A stretch of 64,000 nucleotides of DNA from Coptis chinensis. Lineage: Eukaryota; Streptophyta; Magnoliopsida; Ranunculales; Ranunculaceae. The stretch spans positions 85,957,501 to 86,021,500 of the forward strand of contig CM027381.1 in the NCBI GenBank assembly GCA_015680905.1. The letters run 5' to 3'. Below the pieces are notes generated by a model that was not told the DNA's origin, searched no databases, and was given only the letters and a program-made list of their open reading frames with translations. Below, in pieces: positions 55,288-64,000 of this stretch. The translations under genes and the position numbers were made by a program. Numbering within the stretch: the stretch's first letter is position 1; each line of letters begins with the position of its first letter.

Positions 55288-56434
55288 ATGGCGCTACGAC
55301 GTAGAATTTTGCCGGAACACACGTTTGCTTACTGACAGTTTCGCGCCATTTTATGACGTGGAGATGATTAAGAGGCATTTGAACGGACTGTGGTACTTGA
55401 CTGAGGAGTTCTATCACTATGATTTGGTAGAACAGTTTTATAAAAAGTGAGAATTGGAAGGGGATAGGATTTTCATAAAGTTAAAAGGAACGAGGAGGGA
55501 AGTAACAAGACAGTTGTTGGCCGAACTGTTAGGAATTACACTTGAAAGCAACCTGGTAACGACAATTCAGGAATCCCAGTATACTGGAGTTCCTGCTTTG
55601 ATGAAGGATACTGTCCTGGAGGGTGAATACAATCCGACATCTCATTGCGTCCGCCAGTCCACCCTGAGAACCAATCAACTGGCTGTAGCTTAGTGGATTG
55701 GTAGGAACGTCCTCGGGAAAGACAAAGTCAGTGATATCGGCCTGCAATGTCTACACGTTCTCTGGATTTTGCAAACAAATAAGTATAATTTCTGCATCTT
55801 TGATTTAATGTTTAATGTGATTCGAGGAGTGGGGAAGAGCTTGGCGCCTCTTCCCATATTGATCACTAAGATCATGCTCTCCTTTAGAGTCGCCGCAAAG
55901 ATCTGCTCCTATTAAGATCAAATTGCATTCTAATGCAAGTATCTATACGGATTGCATCCAAGAGACTTGGCCGTTGTCTGAAGAAAAAATGGTTGAGTCA
56001 GAGGATGAAAGGGAAGATATGACATGTCTGGATGAAGATGCATTAGATAATTGTAATTCTAATTTAGAACGCATGCAAGTGTTGCAAACTGCCTTGCGGT
56101 GCGTTTATGGTATTTGTGGAAATATCCGAGATAGACAGATTGTAGTTCAAAAGAAGCAAGGAACCTTCAGAGGAGATTTGAAATGCTTGAAGGGGTTCTG
56201 GACAATATCTTGTCTAACATGGAGACTATCCACCAGCATCAACAAACCCAGTATGCAGTACTCGGTACTGAGATGGAAACCCAGCGCTTGTTCCGAATAG
56301 AGATGCTACGACGCATGCCACCCGTGGAGGACTCTGGTTCAACCGAGTCCGATAGGCATGAGCGTCATCGCCAAAGGACAGATGGTTCAAGCCAATCTCC
56401 ATCCTGGGGGGCCCATCATCATCACGAGAACTAG
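55288..56434 (+). pseudogene. Element 2 ATHILA-type post-pol ORF, broken
   Basis: The start MALRRRIL-equivalent ATG is at 55288 but is out of frame with the following conserved part (FAPFYDVEMIKRH, GLWYLTEEFYHYDLVEQFYK). A TGA at 55448-55450 is shared with element 1. Then GDRIFIKLKGTRREVTRQL and QESQYTGVPALMKDT continue, and a TAG follows at 55691-55693. The C-terminal part ends SPSWGAHHHHEN at 56434. This resembles the ATHILA ORF found after pol in Athila elements, sometimes called env-like; no membrane or signal segment is evident. Function is unknown. Confidence 0.7.
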
Positions 56435-57252
56435 GTGTTCACCATCGGTTGTGTTATTTGTTATTTCATGATTGTTTTATTAGTTGAATTTTAATTCAGT
56501 AGTTAAATTTAAATAGTAATGTGTTTATTTAAGGTTATTTGGATTTAAATTTTATTTTTAATATAATTGGTTATTTTCGAGTACTGCTTGTTTTATCATA
56601 AATCCCACCTTCCCGACTTGTTTGGGGGTGGAAATATTTATACCGAGCATAAGTCGTTATATGATCATCTGCTGTAAAGTTGTATTGGAGGAAAGGTTGA
56701 TAATTTGGCCGATATCGGAATATCTATGATTTTTGTGGTGGTCATGAACCCTAGGAGAGTTTAGAAGTTACTATTCTAAATCAAGTATGAAAGATACCAG
56801 GATTTATAGAAAATCATGGAAATGGTTTGTTTCCGTTTTTGGGTTTGGAATTTTTCTATTTCCGGAAATTGCCTTCAAATAATTTGGGAACTTCCCGATT
56901 CGTTTTGGTAGCTCAGAACCTATTTAAACTCCTTTCTTTCTACACTAACAAACCACACTACATCCCACCATCATCCCGCACCTTCCACTCCAAGTTTTTC
57001 TTTCTTTTTGCTCTAAACTCCGGTTTTAGCACGCCGAGAGCGCCTTGCCCCTTTACATTTACGAAAAATTTTCGAAAAATTTAGTGAGCGCGACCAGCGA
57101 CCAAAAAAACTGTAAAAGCATTAACACACGAAGCGACCAGCCCTCGGACCGAAAGTGCACCAGCGCCAGCCGCCTTCTACATTAAGCGGAAAATTCCAAT
57201 TTTCAGGACGGTCATTCAGGATTTTTGTGGAGCTATTCAAAGAGTTATTGTG
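56435..57252 (+). other. Element 2 spacer with second GACCAGC leader-like block
   Basis: Non-coding. At 57095-57180 it has GAGCGCGACCAGCGACC and GCGACCAGCCCTCGGACC, matching the 5' leader of the element at 46762-46783. The block lies just ahead of the next ORF, as the first lies ahead of gag. Confidence 0.55.
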
Positions 57253-57916
57253 ATGACATCTCCTATAGTCATACCGAACAGTCCTTCAAAGATGTGTTGG
57301 GCACGAGACCTATGGACATTGGTTCCGACAAAGAATCCCGCAGATTAGGATGGCGTCATCATCTTGGTAAGTGATGACGATTCATATTCACCACAACTTT
57401 CTTGCTTATTTCTACGCGACCATGTTAAATTCTATTGTAATCGGGATGGAGAACAAGAATTCTTTGTCGTAGTCGAAGACCACGACACATCAATTCGATA
57501 AAAATGTGGTCGCTCTAGTTCGGGATTACCAATACCGATCCCTGTTCACAAATGGGTATATGACCGATAATGCATATCTTTATGATTATACATATTTCCA
57601 TGAGTATTATGGGGAGGGTATTTCGAAAGTAATGGACCGGGGCGATATAGCATTGCCCTTGGTAGCCTTTCCTAAACGTAGGCACCACCATGTTATTCAT
57701 CCCGATGAATATTTTGGGGAATGGCGGTTCATTTTCGCAAATAGTACTGCTGGTGACATTTTCCTCGCTTTAGCTGAGGGACGTCGCCGAGATGACATTC
57801 CCCGAGTATTAGTCGCTAGTCTTAAGAGAGCCCAAACCATGAGGTGTAAGTATCTTCTTATGCCTGTGTTAGTAAGCCGCATCATGCGTAGTTGTTTACC
57901 TGTATTCTGTGCATAA
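57253..57916 (+). pseudogene. Element 2 accessory ORF of unknown function
   Basis: From ATG 57253 a frame starts MTSPIVIPNSPSKMCWARDL, is broken by TAG, and continues with DHVKFYCNRDGEQEFFVVVE. After a frame change, 57506-57916 is open (RDYQYRSLFTNGYMTDNAYL, then PKRRHHHVIHPDEYFGEWRF). About 220 codons in all, rich in Tyr, Asp and Arg. I do not recognise the family. It sits downstream of the ATHILA ORF and could be an accessory gene of this lineage or captured host sequence. Element 1 cannot be compared because the window ends first. Confidence 0.5.
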
Positions 57917-59170
57917 TTCACAGATTGGAAAAGGGTTGAAGTCATGAGACCCACCAATCGGGTGGTTCGCTCGTTCGCGAATAATGACTTGGCGGGATGG
58001 CGGGTGCGACCTCATTTGGTCGCCCGTACATCCCATCGGACATGATAACACTTAACAGGTTAGCATTAGTAGATGATAACCTGGCGGCAAGCTTGGCAAA
58101 TTACAATGGTGGCGGGGATCTTGAAGGAACCTCGTCTCACTAACGAGGAAGAGGATGCTTAAGCGGGAGATAAGGTAAGTTTTTAGTTTTGTTAGTATCT
58201 GCTTATGTCCCAAGCAATTTAATTCGGTTAACCCCATAATGGGTGGAACTCTTATAGAGTTGCGTCAGTTTTTATTTCCTATATTAGTACGTTCTAACTT
58301 TGTTTTGCAGATGTTCCTGAATTTCACACGTTTCAATGGTATTTTTCCTACCCTCTTTATTTACAATACTTTGAGGACAAAGCATAATTAAGGCATCTGT
58401 TAGGATATAGATATGTATAATATGCATTTGTTTTTTAGTTAAAGTTTCAAAAAATATAAATAAATAAGTTTATGCTATACACTTAGGAATATTGGTATTG
58501 TTTTCTTTCTCTATGCTCTTAACAACCTAGAAGTCTCACGTAGTTTTTGCATCAGAATAATTGTTAGAAACTTAGGTTAATATGTAGGTAATAATCTTTG
58601 CATCTATCTATAAATATATTACATGAGTATCTATGATTGTTAGCACTAAGTTTATGAAATCTAGGCTAGAGTACTTATTCTACAAATCCTATGAGAATAT
58701 AGCCTAAAGCCTTATATGAGCGAAACATTTGAGAAATGACACAAGGGAGAAGTAAAATCCGGATAGAGAAATCACACGTCCACTTGCTTGATCACTATGC
58801 CATATCCTAAGCGAGAATTTAGGCCCTCTTTGGATCGATATAGCCAGAAATTCAAACCTATGAATTATTTTCGCTAGTCGCCCCTCTGAGCCTTTCTTTA
58901 GCCTTTCATAAACCACAAATCCTTTACCCTGTTACAAACAAAACAAAATAAAAAATTCAACCTACCCAATTTAGATAAGTCTGAAAATAGAATGAGGAAG
59001 AAAGAAGAAGAGAAAAACCTGTGTATACAAAAGTTAGTTAATTGCTTCAGAAAATAAAGAAAAAGAAGTTTCCATCCAAAGAAAAGAAAAATAAAAATAG
59101 AAATAAAATAAAAACTCCAAAAATAGAATAAAAAGGGAGTTAAAAGCCAAAGAAAAGAAAGAAAGAAAAA

Positions 59171-59172
<2 letters not shown>
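57917..59172 (+). other. Element 2 3' non-coding region
   Basis: Non-coding and AT-rich. A purine-rich stretch (AAAGAAAAG-type words) from about 59040 leads into the AT microsatellite. No conserved open frame. Confidence 0.5.

Positions 59173-59240
<68 letters not shown>
59173..59240. repeat. (AT)n microsatellite, 68 bp
   Basis: Thirty-four uninterrupted AT units within element 2. The minus-strand Tyr/Ile frame over it is an artefact of the repeat. Confidence 0.95.
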
Positions 59241-59243
<3 letters not shown>

Positions 59244-60006
59244 TAAGGATGGAAACAAAGTATAGAAGCAAAAGTAAATAACAAGGTTTTCTCTAGTTAC
59301 ATAATATGAAGACTCTATTATCTCAGACTTGTCCTTTTGAATATCCATTTCCTTCCTTCTTAAACCATCTCCTAATCCCCGCAACACCTAATAAAGACCT
59401 CTAGCTCAATTAGGAATAGGTTAGTGTGATAGTAAGTGGCAGATGATGTGTTTGATCGACTCGCTTCCTTGTTTGTCATTGAGATTGTAAGGTAAAGTGT
59501 GCCCACTACACACCGGAGTATGAAACTTGAGTGAAAAAATCGAGAGTGGTTTTGTCTTGACATTTATGTGAGGACCTACTTAAGGACGCTATTCGAAGTT
59601 TTCAAAACGAACACTGCTAGGCATTTCATATAGTTTTACTCATAGTATATATATTTGTATCATAGATGATTGATTATTATGCATATATTAGTTTAGGTTT
59701 TGACTTGGTTATTCTTATTCAATTGCTAGTGAGATGTATAGATAGTTGAGACATGAATGAGGAAACAATAGTTTTATTTCTTAGTCGTTGTAGTATAGAT
59801 AAAGTTTGTGAGTACCTTCACTGAAAAACTCTCCGCGAGGCTATAACTTCGTCCACTAGGGAATTCCTAGTGGTTTAAGGCCTTGTTGCATATGGTCAAT
59901 GCAATCGCACTCAGCGAAACGAGAGTAGATATAACTCCATTTTTGGTAACTTATTCTACTTCTCATCTTTGCTTGAGGACAAGCAAAATGCTGTTTGGGA
60001 GTGGTT
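59241..60006 (+). promoter_or_regulatory. Element 2 3' untranslated region and polypurine tract
   Basis: Shortly before the 3' LTR comes TTTGCTTGAGGACAAGCAAA followed by ATGCTGTTTGGGAGTGG. CTTGAGGACAAGCAA followed by a G-rich tract is characteristic of the end of Athila and Tat elements and marks the plus-strand priming region. Confidence 0.6.
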
Positions 60007-61454
60007 TGATAAGAGCCCAAAACTATAGTTTTAACCCTCTTGAATCATACTTTTAGAGCAATTATGTGAGTAATAATTAAGAGTTAACACTGATTACGTG
60101 TTTTTATGCATTTCAGGTTTCAAAGTCCATTATGTGCAGAAATGTGCTACTTTAGCGAGATAAAAGAGAAAGGGTCGGTTACTAAGGAGTTCCATGATTA
60201 AAGGCCTAGATTCAAGAAGACAAAGCCTTCCTAAAGCCCGATCAAAAGATGAAAAGTCAACACGGGCAGAAATAACACACAAGTCAGTAGAACTTCCGAT
60301 GGCCGTATCTTTGGATTCAGACCTCAGAATGGGGCCTATCTTATGTCAAAACAACCGGCTCGGAAAGAGCTTTCCAATGGTATAAGCCTTGACCCAATCA
60401 GAGGAGCAAAAGTGGACGAAAAGTCTGTTGAAGCCAACTGCAGCTGAAGAGGCCTTTTTGGACTGAAAATATTGGGTTTTGGGCCTGATTCTCTGGCCCA
60501 AAACATGGCTCCAAGCCCATGCACGATTTTTGGATCTGGACATATAAAAACAAAAGCTTAGCTCTTTGTTAATGGTAGCTAGTTAGACCTAAAACAATAT
60601 AGATAATTCTAGATCTAGTTTAATTAATAAAATTAAGTTTAGTCCCATTTTCAATTCTTGTTTTAGATTAAGTCTTTGAATCATTGTTCTTGATTGATTA
60701 GATAAATAAAATAGTTATTTTATCAATTTCGAATTGTGTTATTTCAATCTATTAGATCTAGTTTTAATTATTGTTGGTTACCATTTCTTAGTTGTTAATT
60801 AGAATTTAATCATTGTTTAATTAGATTAGTAAATTTCGAATCTTGATAATATGTTTAGTTTAGATTCATATGGGAATGATTGCGGAATGATTCAAGGCTA
60901 AAACCTCCATTAGAGGGGTTGATGAAGCCTTGATGAAAACTTAGTGGTATAGTGTAGAAGCATTGTAGAGTCTATTCCAATCAAGATGGTCGGTGATTAA
61001 GCCATGAGAATGGGTGCACGACCTCACATGCTAGTTAGTACTTTCGGTAGAAATGCCATGAACACTAGGGATTAGAACTCGAATTTCATGCCGTGAAGAA
61101 CATAAGAATCGAGATACAAGAATCTATGCTAGGATATTAAGTTGGATTCGAGGTGGATGGATTTCAAATCCTTTCTCTAGATTCAAAACAATCATATTGC
61201 CATCTAGAGTTAGATTCAACAAATCAATTTCATATAGGTATCGTAGTATAACATAAAGCTCTCATTGACTTAAAGACCGATTAATTAGATTAGAAAACAA
61301 TTCCATGCTTAGGAGTGGAAGAACTTCCTTTCACTATATCATGAGGATTGATTTCTTTGATAAGTATATAGGATCATAAATAGTTTTAGTTTACTTACGT
61401 TTTGAGTTTCATCATTCATTTCGTAGGTAAGCTATTCAAATTTATCAATTATCA
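60007..61454 (+). repeat. Element 2 3' LTR
   Basis: 1448 bp, TGATAAG...AATTATCA, paired with the LTR at 45082. Most differences from its partner are single substitutions, plus several short deletions in the last 350 bp. Confidence 0.92.
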
Positions 61455-62140
61455 CATCCCTAGTGAAAAAGTATGGAGTTACACACAAAGTAGCAACTCT
61501 TTATCATCCACAAACTAGCGGACAAGTGGAAGTTTCTAATAGGGAAATCAAAAAGATTTTAGAAACAACTGTAAATCCTGATAGGAAAGACTGGTTGAAG
61601 CGTCTATCGGATGCCTTATGGGCATATAGAACCGCTTTCAAAACTCCTATAGGTATGTTTCCCTTTAGACTTGTATTTGGGAAACCTTGTTATTTGCCCG
61701 TTGAAATAGAGCACCGTGATCTGTGGGCTATAAAAAGCCTTAACTTCAATATTGATGAGGCGGGTGTCAAACGCAAGTTGCAATTGAATGAGCTTGAAGA
61801 AATCCGTAGCGATTCTTACGATGTCGCGAAGGATTATAAAGCTAACATGAAACGTGTTCATGATAAGCAAATTTTGCGCAAAGAGTTTATGGTTGGTCAA
61901 AAGGTTTTGCTTTATAACTCCGTCTACATATTTTCCCAGGGAAACTAAAAACCCATTGGTCTGGTCCTTTTCTGGTCACTGAAGACACCCCTTACTGGGC
62001 AATCACCTTGGCAAATCCCAAGGATAACAGTACCTTCCAAGTTAATGGTCAACGGTTAAAACATTTTCACGAACCGTCCCGATGTGTAGGAAGTCCTTTT
62101 ACAAGACCCTGTCTATGAGGATTGACCTTTGTCATTTGGT
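61455..62140 (+). pseudogene. Element 1 integrase, C-half after the insertion
   Basis: Starts with the second CATCC and continues the integrase. The catalytic Glu region ([19 protein letters not shown]), [17 protein letters not shown] and [13 protein letters not shown] are open to 61948. A frameshift precedes the chromo-like C-terminus ([12 protein letters not shown]-type sequence). It corresponds to 52110-52796 of element 2. Confidence 0.85.
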
Positions 62141-63140
62141 GTACTTCCTTTCACTTCCATATAGTGGTAAGTGCACCATTCAGGTAACCGGGCCCTCCCT
62201 ATGGAGTGTGTGGCTGTAAGTACCGGATCCTAAGTCCACGTTTCACATAATTCACGTTTTCCACTTTTGCATGTTTTCTCAGTTTTTGAGTCATGTTCCT
62301 CTATGGGGTGAATTATGTATTTATTGTTTTTCGTTTTTCTTATAATAAACTAATAAAAAAAAATATATAAAATAAAAATTCTAAAATCATAGAAATAGCA
62401 ATCCAACAAGTCTTGGGAATCTGACTTTAAACGACTCACGTTTAAAACAAATTTTGTGTTTAAAAATTTGTTTGGGGGTGGGCAGTCGGTTTTTCCATCC
62501 GGATTGCTCGAACTTTCCATTTGTGTTGCTTAGGCCCATTAGTTGTAGTTCATTTGGGTTGACGTTATCTAAACTTAGATTTCCTTCGTTTGCATAACTT
62601 ACGTCACACACGTACTTTGAGGCGTTTTTCCACCTTCTTATACGTCACCCATGGTTGGAATTGAGTGTTTTATGGATTATTGGATTGGAAATTCTCTACT
62701 GATCATTTCCATAACTCATTCGCCAAAATCGGGCCAGTAACGAAGTGGCAAATTGAATTTGAAATTGCGCAAAATATCGAAAAAGTTCGGAATTCGAATT
62801 GGGCTTGGGTCCAAACCGCACACACGTCTGTGCGTCTACTTCCTTCCCAAAAAATGCACAGTTGTTTCCTTTTCCAATCCTGCCGGTTACCAAAGTTTAA
62901 AACAAACTTAAACACCAAAATAAAAAAAAAAAAAAAAACACACCTATCTACACCACACCCATTGTAACCAACAGCCGAGTCCTCTCAAATAAATTTTTCA
63001 CACCACCGAAAACAGCCACCAATTCAAGCTCCCAACCTGCCACCGTACCCACCATCGCCACCACCAGTGTTTTAGGTTGTTTTACATCAAACTCGCCTCC
63101 TCCACCATCTACAAAACCATTGGTTGTTTCAAAAACTTCA
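62141..63140 (+). other. Element 1 post-pol spacer
   Basis: Uninterrupted counterpart of the element 2 spacer, including the empty solo-LTR target at about 62466. Contains an A-run near 62920 and the CCA-rich stretch before the ORF. Confidence 0.65.
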
Positions 63141-64000
63141 ATGGCGCTACGACGAAGAATTTTGCCGGAGCACGCGTTTGAGGCCGACCGCTTCGCACCA
63201 TTTTACGACGCGGAGATGATTAGGAGAAATTGGAATGGACTGTGGTACTCGACTGAGGAGTTCTATCACTATGATTTGGTAGAACAGTTTTATAAGAAGT
63301 GAGAATTGGAGGGAGATAGGATTTTCATTAAGGTAGCAGGAACGAGGAGGGAAGTAACGAGACAGTTATTGGCTGAGCTATTAGGAATTACGCCTGAAAG
63401 CAACCTAGAAATGACCATTCAAGAATCCCAGTATACTGGAGTTCCTGCTTTGATGAAAGATACTGTCGTGGAGGGTGAATACAATCCGAGATCTTATTGC
63501 GTCCGCCAGTCAACCCTGAGAACCAATTAACTGGCTATAGCTCAGTGGATTGGTAGGAACGTCCTCGGGAAAGACAAAGTCAGCGATATCGGTCTGCAAT
63601 GTCTGCACGTTCTCTGGATTTTGCAAACGAATAAGTATAATTTCTGCATCCCCGATTTAATTTTTAATGTGATTAGAGGAGTGGGAAAGAGCATTCGCCT
63701 CTTCCCATATTGATCACTAAGATCATGCTCTCATTTAGAAGCTGTCGCAAAATCTGCTCCTATTAAGATCAAATTGCATTCTAATGCAAGTATCTATACG
63801 GATTGCATCCAAGAGACTTGGCCGTTGTCTGAAGGATATGTGGTTGAGTCGGAGGATGAAAGGGAGGATATGAAATGTTTGGATGACGATGTATTAGATA
63901 GTTGTAGTTCTAATTTAGAACACATGCAAGTGTTGCAAACTCGCTTGCGTTGCGTTTATGGTATTTGTAAAGATATCCGAGATAGACAGATTGTAGTTCG
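63141..64000 (+). pseudogene. Element 1 ATHILA-type post-pol ORF, partial at window end
   Basis: In frame from ATG 63141 (MALRRRILPEHAFEADRFAP) through HYDLVEQFYKK. Then comes TGA at 63300-63302, at the same place as in element 2, where Trp is likely. The frame continues GDRIFIKVAGTRREVTRQLL and stops again with TAA at 63528-63530, where element 2 has Gln. Later parts are shifted. The start is better preserved than in element 2. The gene runs beyond 64000. Confidence 0.7.

Larger units (their letters stand above)
45082..61454 (+). mobile_element. Athila-like LTR retrotransposon, element 2, inserted in element 1 integrase
   Basis: Complete from 5' LTR (45082) to 3' LTR (61454), 16.4 kb, with the target duplication CATCC at 45077-45081 and 61455-61459. 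Joining the flanks at one CATCC restores the integrase reading frame seen in element 2's own copy, which confirms the borders. Internal order is leader, gag, pol, spacer, ATHILA-type ORF, accessory ORF, polypurine region. A solo LTR of the family sits between pol and the ATHILA ORF. Confidence 0.93.
38126..64000 (+). mobile_element. Athila-like LTR retrotransposon, element 1 (runs off the window)
   Basis: Begins with an LTR (TGATAAG...CTTATCA), followed by a primer-binding-like site, a gag and pol in plus orientation, and after pol an ATHILA-type extra reading region that reaches the window end. The gene order, the ATGGCACCGCTGCC site after the LTR and the post-pol ORF are those of the Athila clade of Ty3/Gypsy elements. 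It is interrupted at 45082-61454 by element 2 of the same family. The preceding five bases ATATT may be its target duplication, but the right flank is not in the window. Confidence 0.85.

Noticed and set aside
59034-59387. 117-codon minus-strand frame with a long Tyr/Ile run
   Set aside because: The run is a translation of the AT microsatellite; there is no family signal.
1-64000. CRISPR arrays, bacterial operons or organelle insertions
   Set aside because: No regularly spaced direct repeats of CRISPR type, and no plastid or mitochondrial gene was recognised; the genes are spliced or plant nuclear in character.

Overview
This window is nuclear DNA from a flowering plant, most likely a eudicot. 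The evidence is a spliced gene for the plastid nucleoid protein pTAC16, an uninterrupted 60S ribosomal protein L26 gene with a plant-type promoter, and plant transposon families (Athila-type Ty3/Gypsy, L1-type LINE with a plant RNase H, MULE, CACTA, hAT and MITEs). Only two genes look functional: PTAC16 (18162-20939, plus strand, five exons) and RPL26 (25865-26302, minus strand). Nearly everything else is mobile DNA, often inserted into older mobile DNA. The species cannot be named from the sequence.

Region 1-4.7 kb: AT-rich DNA, then a 2.67-kb MULE-like element with long inverted arms (2034-4707) and a 9-bp target duplication. It holds a 1.25-kb solo LTR with a 5-bp duplication, a perfect 45-bp-arm hairpin and a tentative Myb/SANT-like gene fragment.

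Region 4.8-17.9 kb: a multi-layer nest. Long inverted arms (4826-5212 and 17675-17943) bracket a TG...CA element with a 5-bp duplication (5247-17263). That element contains an 8.27-kb CACTA transposon (5852-14117, TTA duplication). The CACTA carries pieces of several host genes on its minus strand: a WD40/tomosyn-like gene, a CHX-type cation/H+ antiporter, a W-motif-rich exon and a PHT4-type anion transporter. A 635-bp hAT-like MITE sits inside the CACTA. This Pack-CACTA-like mosaic is the most interesting object here.

Region 18-26.5 kb: the genic island with PTAC16 and RPL26. Between them lies a gene 3' fragment broken by a frameshift and an inverted-repeat-rich insertion flanked by a 10-bp duplication.

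Region 27-38 kb: a decayed MuDR-type MULE (26966-32791) with its transposase on the minus strand and a CCHC-GRF zinc-finger reading frame on the plus strand. It is followed by a decayed LINE (33007-38125, minus strand) carrying a threefold 280-bp tandem repeat.

Region 38-64 kb: three nested members of one Athila-like family. Element 1 starts at 38126 and runs off the window. Element 2 (45082-61454, duplication CATCC) is inserted in element 1's integrase, separating the two Asp residues of the catalytic triad from the Glu. A solo LTR of the same family (53139-54637, duplication GGGGT) is inserted in element 2. All coding regions are broken, and many differences between copies 1 and 2 convert CTG or CAG into CG-containing strings, which suggests a base-calling artefact in methylated DNA.
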